A stretch of 64,000 nucleotides of DNA from JADGNF01 sp964582085 (GTDB lineage: Archaea > Thermoproteota > Bathyarchaeia > Bathyarchaeales > Bathycorpusculaceae): NCBI GenBank assembly GCA_964582085.1, contig CAZOPV010000016.1, positions 6,141 to 70,140 of the forward strand. Direction: 5' to 3'. This document shows, in pieces, positions 9,432 to 17,495 of the stretch. Every line of letters starts with the position of its first letter. The first letter of the stretch is position 1. The notes below the pieces were generated by a model. The model did no database searches. It was not told the origin of the DNA and worked only from the letters and a program-made list of their open reading frames with translations. The position numbers were made by a program, and so were the translations under genes.

Positions 9432-10433
9432 ATGGCAAGTGAGGAGTTGCCCAAAGTTTCAATAATTGTTGCCGCAAGGAACAGCGCAGCCACTGTTGGC
9501 GATTGCTTGCAAGCTCTTTTTGAGCAGAATTATCCCCCGAGGTATTTTGAGATTTTATTTATGGATGGTTGCTCCACAGACGATACGGTTAAAATTGCAG
9601 AGCGTTTTCCTGCCCAAGTTTTTTCATTGCCTTTGAATGCGGCAGCGGCTTACAATTATGCCTTAAAACTTGCACGTTTTCCTGTGGTAGGCTTCGTGGA
9701 CGCTGATGCCAAAGTGGAACGCGACTGGTTGCGCAAGTTGGTGGTGCATTTAGGTGAACCCAATGTAGCAGGGGTAAGTGGAGGGATCGAGACGTGGAAT
9801 TTTGAGAATTTATGGGCACGTAGCATAGGTTACGAGCTAAAGATGCGTTACAGTCGGGTAGGCGCGTATACCGGCCGTATCGCTACTATGAATTTGTTAC
9901 TCAAAAGAAATGTGATCGAAGAGGTGGGCGGTTGGGATGAAACTCTGCCCAGTCAGTATGATACAGACTTTGGCTTTCGTCTAAGCCAAAGAGGTTACAA
10001 AATTGCTTACGTACCTGAGGCGAAATGTTTCCATTTGCATCGTGAAAGTTTGAGTGCGTATTGGCGGCAGCAACTACAATATGGCAAAAACACAGTACGG
10101 TTATACTTTAAACATTCACGTTTGGCACGAGGTGATGAAATCACTGATTTTGGAATGAACCTTCAACCCGCGTTATTTTTGATTATTTTTAGTTTTGCAA
10201 TCTTGGGTGTTTGGGATATGTTGCGCGTGTTGTGGTTGGTTTCAGCTGGGTTGTTTGTGCTTATTTTTGTTTATTTTGTGATTTCTGCAGTCCGTGTATC
10301 TTTGAAGTTTAGAGATTGGTCGGCAATGCGGTTGCTGGTTTTGTATTTTGTGCGGGCATTTGCTTGGATTTCAGGTGCCGCGCTAACAGCGTTTAAATTT
10401 TTACGCGACAAATTGGGGCTGAATAAACGGTGA
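9432..10433 (+). CDS. Family 2 glycosyltransferase with C-terminal membrane helices
   Basis: N-terminal GT-A domain: VSIIVAARNSAATVGDCLQAL, FMDGCSTDDT, DADAKVERDW as metal-binding DxD, and a GGWDETLPSQYDTDFGFRL acceptor-site region ending with an R-x3-Y-I-type segment. Two to three hydrophobic segments near residues 240-320 anchor it in the membrane. This architecture is usual for glycosyltransferases building surface polysaccharide or N-glycan precursors. It lies 3 bases after the preceding GT2 gene and overlaps the following GT4 gene by 4 bases, so translation is probably coupled. Sugar specificity cannot be told. Confidence 0.85.
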   Translation: MASEELPKVSIIVAARNSAATVGDCLQALFEQNYPPRYFEILFMDGCSTDDTVKIAERFPAQVFSLPLNAAAAYNYALKLARFPVVGFVDADAKVERDWLRKLVVHLGEPNVAGVSGGIETWNFENLWARSIGYELKMRYSRVGAYTGRIATMNLLLKRNVIEEVGGWDETLPSQYDTDFGFRLSQRGYKIAYVPEAKCFHLHRESLSAYWRQQLQYGKNTVRLYFKHSRLARGDEITDFGMNLQPALFLIIFSFAILGVWDMLRVLWLVSAGLFVLIFVYFVISAVRVSLKFRDWSAMRLLVLYFVRAFAWISGAALTAFKFLRDKLGLNKR

Positions 10434-11623
10434 CGAAGATTTGTTTTATTTCTCCTGAGTATTTGCCCTTGTCAGGTGGCACAGGCGCATACGTTTACTA
10501 TTTATCTAAGGAACTCATGAAGAACAACTATGATGTTTGTATTGTAACAGGGTACATGCAAACTGGCGATGTCAAAGTTAACCGGCAATGCAACGTTTTC
10601 TTCCTTAAGATTCCCAAAACGCCAATCGTAAAATCGTTTATGTTTGCAGCTTCCAGTATGCGCAAACTGCGTAAAGTGCAGGAGATCACAGGGATCAATT
10701 TGATACATGTGAATTTGCCCTTAGTTCCAAATTTTGCGGTACCTCAAGACTTTGGACGGCCATTGGTTTCGACAGTGCATTCAACATGGAAAGGAGAGGC
10801 TGACGCCATCCGTAGTGAACCGTACAGTCGGTTGAACTCAAATGAGAGGTTTATGGTAAGTTTCAATTGGTTTTTGAGACTTTTTGAGACAAAGATGATG
10901 GAGCGGTCACGTAAAATCATTGCAGTAAGTGATTTCACCCGTCGTGAACTTGTAAACTACTACGGCATTAAAGAGAATAAAATTCGTGTCATACACAACG
11001 GCGTAGACACAGTTAAGTTTAAACCGGCCATTGACAAACAGAAAATCAGGGCTGAACTGGGTTTTCATCCCGATGACATAGCCATACTTTCAGTTGGTCG
11101 CTTGTATGCTCGCAAAGGCTTGTTTACTCTCATTGAAAGCATACCTCACGTGGTTCGTAAATTCCCCAAGGTCAAGTTTGTCATTTCTGGGAAGGGGCAA
11201 AGCAGCGAAATGAAGAAGCTAGTAGCACATGCCCGACTGCTTGGCGTGAAAGAACACATAGTTTTCACAGGTTACTATCCTGACAGCAAGTTACCTCGAT
11301 TATATCAGGCGGCGGATATTTTTGCTTTCTCCACATTCTATGAACATCATCCATTTGCGGTGTTGGAGGCGCTGTCTACAGGGTTACCTGTGGTGACCAA
11401 TCGTGTAGGCGGTATACCTGAGACGATAACCGACGGTAAAAATGGTCTTCTCTGTGAACCTTTCAACTCCGAGCAGTTTTCTGAGCGTATTTTGTATTTT
11501 TTGGAACATCCTGCAGAGGCCCAAGAGATTGGGCGTTTGGCGCGGAAAACTATCAAAGAACGATTTGACTGGCGTGTACTCGTTAAGAAAACCCTGGCAG
11601 TCTATGAAGAGGTTCTCAGTTAG
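10430..11623 (+). CDS. Family 4 glycosyltransferase
   Basis: GT-B fold: N-terminal SPEYLPLSGGTGAYVYYLSKEL acceptor domain, and a C-terminal donor domain with LSVGRLYARKG, GYYPDSKLPRLYQAADIF and the E-x7-E signature in EHHPFAVLEALSTGLPVV. It starts with GTG inside the stop region of the preceding gene (GTGA overlap). Length 397 is standard. It likely adds a hexose in surface glycan assembly with the two upstream GT2 enzymes. Its stop codon overlaps that of the convergent DUF362 gene by 4 bases, so no terminator space exists between them. Confidence 0.85.
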   Translation: MTKICFISPEYLPLSGGTGAYVYYLSKELMKNNYDVCIVTGYMQTGDVKVNRQCNVFFLKIPKTPIVKSFMFAASSMRKLRKVQEITGINLIHVNLPLVPNFAVPQDFGRPLVSTVHSTWKGEADAIRSEPYSRLNSNERFMVSFNWFLRLFETKMMERSRKIIAVSDFTRRELVNYYGIKENKIRVIHNGVDTVKFKPAIDKQKIRAELGFHPDDIAILSVGRLYARKGLFTLIESIPHVVRKFPKVKFVISGKGQSSEMKKLVAHARLLGVKEHIVFTGYYPDSKLPRLYQAADIFAFSTFYEHHPFAVLEALSTGLPVVTNRVGGIPETITDGKNGLLCEPFNSEQFSERILYFLEHPAEAQEIGRLARKTIKERFDWRVLVKKTLAVYEEVLS

Positions 11624-12579
11624 GCAAATTGGACGGTTTCACCTCGGTAAGCCGAGGTTATCTTTTGGAACAGTTTAACCACATCGAGAGAGCAAAAAAA
11701 GAACTTGGTTAAATATTCATGTTTATATATTTCCATTTGAGCCTTAACAGGCAAGTCTATACGTGGAAGCTCAAATTTACGTTTAACCTCAGAGATCTGG
11801 CATCCTTGAATTTGAATGTCCTTTTCTTGGAGGCCTGTTTGTTTAGCAAGATAGTTTAGGTAAGTATCTTTCCAGTTCAAACCCATAACTTGTGCCGAGA
11901 CAATGTCAACAGCAAGGGCGTCCGTTCCTGTTAGTAAGAGGTCAAGTTTTACGGGTTTGCCTTTGGTAGGACCGTTTCCTTCAATGCCTATACGAGCGTC
12001 CATAATGGTGAGTTGCGGCTTGAAAAGCTGATAGAGGCGAAGGAAAACTTCAGGCAGATAGGGGTGCAGGTAGATTCGTCGGTTGCTGGGTATGCAACCG
12101 AAGAGGTTTTTGATAGCCCCGCTATAAAGCATGAATTCGTGTGTTTTCAGCAGAGGCAAATCTACTATAGCATCGGACTTGAGCATGGTTTTTGATAAGA
12201 ATAGATGCTTGACTGGACTGGTGCTCTCAGGAAATTTAACTTTAACCACTTGATCTTCTGACAGGTTCATGATTGTGCCGCCTGCTTTTTTTACCGCTGT
12301 TTCCATACCCGTCTTTTGGAAGGCCATGCTGCACGCATAGTTGAACCCGTCAGATTCACCTACGATGACTTCCCGAGCTTTATCACGTATGAGACTGATA
12401 AGTTCATAGGTAAGTTGGGGGCTAGTAACCACACCTGGCAGGTATTCAGGGTGACTTAAGTTAGGTTTTATGAAAATTCGGTTTTTACTTTTTAGGTCTG
12501 AATTTTTAACGGCGTCCTTCATAATGTCTGCTATGTCTTTTTGGACTCTGTAAATTTTGACGGTTTGCGCGGGAGACAT
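11620..12579 (-). CDS. DUF362 family protein
   Basis: Matches DUF362: IFIKPNLSHPEYLPGVVTSPQL near the N-terminus, EVIVGESDGFNY, LPLLKTHEFMLYSGAIKNLFGCIP, and the GIEGNGPTKGKPVKLDLLLTGTDALAVD block. The biochemical role of the family is unsettled; some members carry ferredoxin domains, this one does not. The frame is open to 12705, but the ATG at 12579 lies 1 base after the stop of the upstream radical-SAM gene and has AAAGGAA before it, so translation is coupled. That pairing suggests the two act on one substrate. Confidence 0.8.
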   Translation of the reverse strand: MSPAQTVKIYRVQKDIADIMKDAVKNSDLKSKNRIFIKPNLSHPEYLPGVVTSPQLTYELISLIRDKAREVIVGESDGFNYACSMAFQKTGMETAVKKAGGTIMNLSEDQVVKVKFPESTSPVKHLFLSKTMLKSDAIVDLPLLKTHEFMLYSGAIKNLFGCIPSNRRIYLHPYLPEVFLRLYQLFKPQLTIMDARIGIEGNGPTKGKPVKLDLLLTGTDALAVDIVSAQVMGLNWKDTYLNYLAKQTGLQEKDIQIQGCQISEVKRKFELPRIDLPVKAQMEIYKHEYLTKFFFCSLDVVKLFQKITSAYRGETVQFA

Positions 12580-12580
12580 C

Positions 12581-14005
12581 TCATTTGGTTCCTTTTCGTT
12601 TTTTACCGTAGGCGCACCCGGGATCTGATGCGAGGAAGTCGCCATAGTAAGCATTAGCTCGGGCTCGACATCCACCGCAGATGTATTTGTAGTTGCAGGT
12701 TCCACATGTACCTCTGAGTTTTTTTCTATCTCTCAGATCTCTGAATATTGTGGCGTTAAGCCAGATATCTTGGAATTTTTCGGTTTTGAGGTTGCCTACG
12801 ATGGCAGGGAAGAAGACGCATGGGTGCACGTCGCCTTGGGGATTCAGTGAACAGTAGAGTCTACCTGCTCCGCATCCGCCTATGAAGTCTGCTAGCGGAA
12901 CGGCTTTTTTGCTGACCCTGACCGTTTGCATGTGAGCCATGCTCATCGTGACTTCACCCGTGCCTGCGGAGCCTTGACATTGTAGCGCTACACGTGCTAG
13001 TTGCGGAGCAGTAGTTAGAATAGTTGTTTTGCAACCTCTTGACATTCTGTTGAGAAGATACCGCATCAGTTTTTCGCGTTCTTCAGGAGAAAGGTCTTGG
13101 TCAAAATGTTCTTTAGCTCTTCCTGTAGGTATGAAATTAAAGTAAGTGAAGCGTTCAGCTCCAATTTCCTCTGCCAGGTCAATCATTGCGGGGAACTCTT
13201 CCAAGTTATTTTTGGTTGCAGTGCTTGCGATGCAGGCACACAGATCTGCGTCTACGCAGTTTTTTAAGCCCTCTACCGCCTTGTCGAAGGCGCCTGCTAC
13301 ACCACGGAAAGAGTCATGGGTTTTGGCTGTTGCGCCGTCTATACTGATTTCCACGTAGTGAATTTTAGCTTCTTTTAGTTTTCGCGCCATTTCCTTGGTT
13401 AGAAGAGTGCCATTGGTGGCTACGGAAACGTACAAACCTCTTTTGACGGCGTGTTCTGCAACTTCAAAAAAGTCACAGCGACTGAGGGGTTCGCCACCTG
13501 AGAACGCCAGCGCCGTAACGCCAGCTTCTGCCAGTTGATCTACTACGTTTTTTGCTTCTTGAGTTGTGAGTTCTTCTTCTTGGACTGCGCCACTTTTACT
13601 GTAGCAATGCTTGCAACGAAGGTTACATTTGTGGGTGAAGTCCCACACTACAAGGAATGGCGCGTAAAGGCAAATAGGTTTTTTTATGCCATAATACTTA
13701 AAAGAGCGGGCGATGTTGAGGACGGCTCGTCGCGCATAGGGGTCAGAAAGTAGCTTGTCCACTTTTTCTTTTTTTATGTTAAGACTTTTCCGCAAAAATT
13801 CTATCCAGAAACCGATTATTTTAGAGTACGCTTTACTACACTTTTCGCATTTTTGGTCCGATTTACCCACATACATGTCCAGTGCAGCTTCGAGTACTGT
13901 TCGGTTGCAATTGGGGCACTTCTTCAGAGCGAGCTGAAGCATATTTTTGGTAGTGGGCACACTAATTATAGTGTTCCACAGCTTGTCATGACTTAGTACA
14001 CTCAT
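12581..14005 (-). CDS. Radical SAM/SPASM protein with N-terminal zinc ribbon
   Basis: Starts with a two-pair Cys module (CPNC about residue 30, CEKC about 53). The radical-SAM core has CNLRCKHC about residue 128 and the glycine motif SGGEPL. The C-terminal SPASM region binds auxiliary Fe-S clusters: GGCGAGRLYCSLNPQGDVHPC and then CGTCNYKYICGGCRARA. SPASM enzymes modify peptides or act in cofactor synthesis (AhbD, heme d1 and PqqE relatives). The substrate is unknown. ATG at 14005 follows CAGGG by about 10 bases. It forms a tight pair with DUF362 downstream. Confidence 0.87.
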   Translation of the reverse strand: MSVLSHDKLWNTIISVPTTKNMLQLALKKCPNCNRTVLEAALDMYVGKSDQKCEKCSKAYSKIIGFWIEFLRKSLNIKKEKVDKLLSDPYARRAVLNIARSFKYYGIKKPICLYAPFLVVWDFTHKCNLRCKHCYSKSGAVQEEELTTQEAKNVVDQLAEAGVTALAFSGGEPLSRCDFFEVAEHAVKRGLYVSVATNGTLLTKEMARKLKEAKIHYVEISIDGATAKTHDSFRGVAGAFDKAVEGLKNCVDADLCACIASTATKNNLEEFPAMIDLAEEIGAERFTYFNFIPTGRAKEHFDQDLSPEEREKLMRYLLNRMSRGCKTTILTTAPQLARVALQCQGSAGTGEVTMSMAHMQTVRVSKKAVPLADFIGGCGAGRLYCSLNPQGDVHPCVFFPAIVGNLKTEKFQDIWLNATIFRDLRDRKKLRGTCGTCNYKYICGGCRARANAYYGDFLASDPGCAYGKKRKGTK

Positions 14006-14177
14006 TTGTAGCTACCCTGACGCAACGAAACATCGTATTAAAATGGATGTGGCAAAGTGTTAAAGATTTCCCTACGACGAAAATACTTTTTTTGAAATTT
14101 AAGGCTCATTGTATTGTTTGCAAGACATACCTACACAGCAGGGAGCGATACAGTTTAGGGCGCAAACAAATCAAAGT

Positions 14178-14798
14178 CTAATTCTTTGAGTCTTTCATTA
14201 TTTTCTCGGCGATCTCCAAATCCTTCAGCGTGTTAATATTAAGCAAAACTTCCACTTCATCGGTTATAATTGCGCTGGTCTCAATTTTTCCTTCACCCTG
14301 AATTTTAGCCCCGTTAACGATGTTTACCCCTGAAACTGCGTACCAAACGCCTTTGTATTCATCTGTACTGGAAACTGACAAACCCAATTTTTCACGTTTT
14401 ACTATGGGCACAAAAACCGCCAAAAAATCCATACCACAAATCTCAAACTCACCTACAACCTTATCCAAAAACGCCCCGGTTACAGCAGGTAAATCTGCAG
14501 GAACCGTCAATACAGGACCAAACAGTTCACCTTTCAACGTTGCTTGCTTCAAATCTACATGATAACCTTTAGCATCTGTTCGTAAGACCTTCCAACCCTT
14601 AGCAAGGCACCGCTTTTCTGTTTCAGGTGTATTTGGGCTGGTAACCACATAAACCTCAGAAATTTTGCTGGCTGACTTGGCAGCCTCAACTACCCAATCT
14701 ACAAGAGGTTTACCCATAAACGGCAAAAGAGGCTTCTCTACAGACAACCCCATTCTTTTGCCTCTACCGCCAGCCATAACTAAAACAGGCACCTTCAA
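14178..14798 (-). CDS. cobY: GTP:adenosylcobinamide-phosphate guanylyltransferase (first copy)
   Basis: Archaeal nucleotidyltransferase CobY: MAGGRGKRMG...EKPLLPFMGKPL, the NTP-binding opening, then TVPADLPAV. It activates adenosylcobinamide phosphate with GTP before CobS joins the lower base. I place the start at the TTG at 14798, overlapping the cobS stop (TTGA). This gives the N-terminus MKVPVLVMAGG, which matches MKVTALVMAGG of the second copy at 28963, and leaves GGGGAGG about 12 bases upstream. The frame is open up to 14816. The pair cobS-cobY is translationally coupled. Confidence 0.88.
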   Translation of the reverse strand: MKVPVLVMAGGRGKRMGLSVEKPLLPFMGKPLVDWVVEAAKSASKISEVYVVTSPNTPETEKRCLAKGWKVLRTDAKGYHVDLKQATLKGELFGPVLTVPADLPAVTGAFLDKVVGEFEICGMDFLAVFVPIVKREKLGLSVSSTDEYKGVWYAVSGVNIVNGAKIQGEGKIETSAIITDEVEVLLNINTLKDLEIAEKIMKDSKN

Positions 14799-15637
14799 AA
14801 CCCTAACCCTCCCCAAATCAACCCTGAAAACGAAATCCAGACTGCTACAATCAAAACCAAAATTATCGCCCTTGTCCCCTCATTTGTAGCACCAATAATA
14901 TCGCCTGAAACACCACCGAACACGCGATTTCCAACAGCTATCATGAAAAACCCAAAGAATACAGACACTAATACTGCAAATGCCCCCACAGCACCCAGCA
15001 AGATAAATCCCAAAATTATTGCTGACCCATAGGCTACAAAATTTAGCTTCCTCTTTGCACAACTAATAAACCGTGAACCTAATCCTTCATGAGCTGCCCT
15101 ACCACGCCAAACAACCGTCACCATCGCTAACTTCGCTGCCACTTCAGCTATCACTATCCCACGCACTGCAATATTCCAATTTCCACTTAGCCCAAGCAAA
15201 CCTGCAATAGCCGCTAATTCTACAAAAATTGCTAAAAATGCACCTTTTGCCGTCACGATCCACCGATGTGCAATCTCGCGTCTATCCTCAACCCGCTTAA
15301 TACCGATGGCATTACCTAAATCCACTAGTCCATCAAAATGCTGAAACCCAGTGAACACCAACAAAAACGCCAACGTCATTACTGAACCTAAAATTTCAAC
15401 TAATAATTCACTAGGCAAAATAACCACTGAATTAACAACTCCAACCAAAAATTTCAAGATATAACCCACGCCTAAAAAATACGCCGCACCACAAACTCCA
15501 ATAAACCCTCCAATTAATGGAAACAACCACATATTCCGCGCTGAAGTAAAAACGAATTCATCAGTCTTCGCCAACGGGATCACAGTTAAGAAAGACAACA
15601 AATCCCTAAAAGTTTTTATAGCATCCGCCTTCGACAT
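14795..15637 (-). CDS. cobS: Adenosylcobinamide-GDP ribazoletransferase (cobalamin synthase, first copy)
   Basis: Polytopic membrane enzyme with the CobS landmarks: RDLLSFLTVIPLAKT at the N-terminus, FTGFQHFDGLVDLGNAIG in place of the usual HxDGLxD motif, GRAAHEGLGSRF, and GGVSGDIIGATNEG near the C-terminus. It joins alpha-ribazole (or its phosphate) to adenosylcobinamide-GDP in the membrane. About 280 residues with 6-7 helices. ATG at 15637 is preferred over the GTG at 15649. A second cobS at 28208 is clearly diverged, so this is not a recent copy. Confidence 0.88.
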   Translation of the reverse strand: MSKADAIKTFRDLLSFLTVIPLAKTDEFVFTSARNMWLFPLIGGFIGVCGAAYFLGVGYILKFLVGVVNSVVILPSELLVEILGSVMTLAFLLVFTGFQHFDGLVDLGNAIGIKRVEDRREIAHRWIVTAKGAFLAIFVELAAIAGLLGLSGNWNIAVRGIVIAEVAAKLAMVTVVWRGRAAHEGLGSRFISCAKRKLNFVAYGSAIILGFILLGAVGAFAVLVSVFFGFFMIAVGNRVFGGVSGDIIGATNEGTRAIILVLIVAVWISFSGLIWGGLGF

Positions 15638-15648
15638 ATACCCTAACA

Positions 15649-15668
15649 CTATATCAAATAAGATATAG
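15649..15668. promoter_or_regulatory. Palindrome in the cobS/epimerase divergent promoter
   Basis: Perfect inverted repeat CTATATC-N6-GATATAG lies in the 53 bases between the divergently transcribed cobS (minus) and epimerase (plus) genes. Each arm also reads as a TATA-like element, so it may be two back-to-back core promoters, an operator, or both. Confidence 0.4.
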
Positions 15669-15690
15669 GCTTTATCGTGAGTTCAAGCCA

Positions 15691-16620
15691 ATGCCACAAA
15701 TCAAACAAAAAAACATCCTCGTTACCGGCGGAGCAGGATTCATAGGCTATCACCTCACCAAAAAACTCCTCGAAATGGGTGGTAACGTAACCATATACGA
15801 TAACCTCTCCAGCGGCAAAATCGAAAACGTTAAAGATAACCCAAAAGCTACTTTCGTCAAAGGGGACATCCTCGACACAAAAACCCTCCTTGACCTGCCG
15901 AAATTTGACATAATCTACCACTTAGCCGCTCAAGTTGTCGTTCCTTACAGCATGGAAAACCCTGCTGAAGACTTCAAAACCAACGCCCATGGCACTCTCA
16001 ACGTCCTCGAAAAAGCTCGAAAAGACAAAGCTCGTTTCATATTCGCTTCAAGCGCTGCAATCTACGGCAACCCCACTCAACTTCCCACGCCGGAAGAATA
16101 CGGTTTTCATCCCTTTAGTTGCTACGGTTTGAGCAAGGTTGTCGGTGAACAATACAGCCAAATTTACGCCATGCAATATGGCTTAAACATAACAATTCTC
16201 AGGTTTGCTAACGTCTACGGTTCACGTTGTCATGGTGTAATAAACGACTTTTTAGAAAAACTTCAAAGTAATCCAAACAAACTTGAAATTATAGGCACAG
16301 GTCAGCAGGCTCGCGATTTCGTTCATGTTTCTGACATAGCAGACGCCCTTCTGCTGGCCACAGATGAAAAAGCGGTCGGAAAAACCTACAACTTAGGTTT
16401 CGGAAAAACCACCAAAATCATCGAACTCGCAAACATTATACTGGATATTCTCAAACTCACAGACAAAACAAAAATCACAACAACAAATGTCTCATGGCAA
16501 GGCGACATCCACACAATCTGGTTCGACATAACCAAAGCAAAAACAGAACTCAAATGGGCCCCAAAAATCCGACTTGAAGACCACCTAAGAACGCTTATTG
16601 AAGAGAGGAAATTGATATGA
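15691..16620 (+). CDS. NAD-dependent sugar epimerase/dehydratase (GalE-like, extended SDR)
   Basis: Extended short-chain dehydrogenase: NAD site GGAGFIGYHL at residues 13-22, DNLSSGK, HLAAQVVVPYSMENP, catalytic Ser in FASSAAIYG and catalytic YGLSK (YxxxK). The substrate-binding half has GQQARDFVHVSDIADALLLA, typical of UDP-glucose 4-epimerase-like enzymes. It supplies nucleotide sugars in the cytoplasm. The stop overlaps the UbiA start by 4 bases (ATGA). This coupling to lipid-type genes suggests the sugar may go to a lipid head group, although glycosyltransferase clusters are also near. Confidence 0.85.
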   Translation: MPQIKQKNILVTGGAGFIGYHLTKKLLEMGGNVTIYDNLSSGKIENVKDNPKATFVKGDILDTKTLLDLPKFDIIYHLAAQVVVPYSMENPAEDFKTNAHGTLNVLEKARKDKARFIFASSAAIYGNPTQLPTPEEYGFHPFSCYGLSKVVGEQYSQIYAMQYGLNITILRFANVYGSRCHGVINDFLEKLQSNPNKLEIIGTGQQARDFVHVSDIADALLLATDEKAVGKTYNLGFGKTTKIIELANIILDILKLTDKTKITTTNVSWQGDIHTIWFDITKAKTELKWAPKIRLEDHLRTLIEERKLI

Positions 16621-17495
16621 GTAATAAAACTCGCCTGAAAGGACTAATTGCACTTTTAAGATTACCCTACTGGATGATGACAGGTGGGCTTGCTCTCCTC
16701 ACATCCCTTGCCATAACCAAAGGCGCAGTGGCCCCTCAAACTGCGCTTTTGGCTTTCATTTCTATGTCATTCATAACCTCAGCAGGATTTTCCATCAACG
16801 ACTACTTTGACAGAGAAAGCGATTCTATAATCAAACCTCAGCGTCCTCTTCCTTCAGGTGTAATGACCCTAAAACAAGTTCTTGCGGTATCAATGATACT
16901 ATTCACTGTTGGCTTGGTATTTGCGGCGTTAATAAACACCCTTAGCTTTGTAATACTCATAATTGATTCTATCCTGCTTATAATTTACTCTGCTCTGATA
17001 AAGAAGAAATCAGGGTTCGCTGCCAACATACTCGTTGGTCTCCTCACCGGTACAGCTTTCCTTTACGGCGAAGCCATAGTTTTCAACACAATAACCCTCG
17101 TTTCAACCAGTCTTTACCCCATAGCCTTCGGAACAATCGGCGGTAACGTAGTCAGAGACATTCTCAGTCGTGAAGGAGACGCAAAAGTCGGTTACCCCAC
17201 ACTTCCCCTCAAAGTCGGTGACAAAGCAGCCGTCAAAATCAGCGCCTTTTTCTTCACACTTTGTGGCGCCCTTGCGCCGCTGCCCTATCTGATAGGCAAC
17301 TTTACGATATTTTATCTGCCTCTCATTCTCATATGGAGTGTGCTTCTCATCTACTCGTCTATTCGCCTTGTAACCTCAGAACCCACTGTTGCTAACGTTC
17401 GGAAATATGAGCGACTTGTTACAATGTCTATGATGCTTCTGATTTTCTCGCTTATACTTGAGGCGCTCTCAACCATAATTGGTGGACTGCTTTGA
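16617..17495 (+). CDS. UbiA-family prenyltransferase, geranylgeranylglyceryl-phosphate geranylgeranyltransferase-like
   Basis: Integral membrane protein of about 8-9 helices. The first Asp-rich motif is NDYFDRESDSI followed by KPQRPLPSG, the pattern seen in archaeal digeranylgeranylglyceryl phosphate synthase (DGGGPS). The second motif is VVRDILSREGDAKVGYPTLP. DGGGPS adds the second geranylgeranyl chain to the glycerol phosphate backbone of archaeal lipids. Other UbiA members act on quinones, so the substrate is inferred. It overlaps genes on both sides by 4 bases (ATGA upstream, TTGA downstream), putting it in one operon with the epimerase and the Tes-like radical-SAM gene. Confidence 0.82.
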   Translation: MSNKTRLKGLIALLRLPYWMMTGGLALLTSLAITKGAVAPQTALLAFISMSFITSAGFSINDYFDRESDSIIKPQRPLPSGVMTLKQVLAVSMILFTVGLVFAALINTLSFVILIIDSILLIIYSALIKKKSGFAANILVGLLTGTAFLYGEAIVFNTITLVSTSLYPIAFGTIGGNVVRDILSREGDAKVGYPTLPLKVGDKAAVKISAFFFTLCGALAPLPYLIGNFTIFYLPLILIWSVLLIYSSIRLVTSEPTVANVRKYERLVTMSMMLLIFSLILEALSTIIGGLL

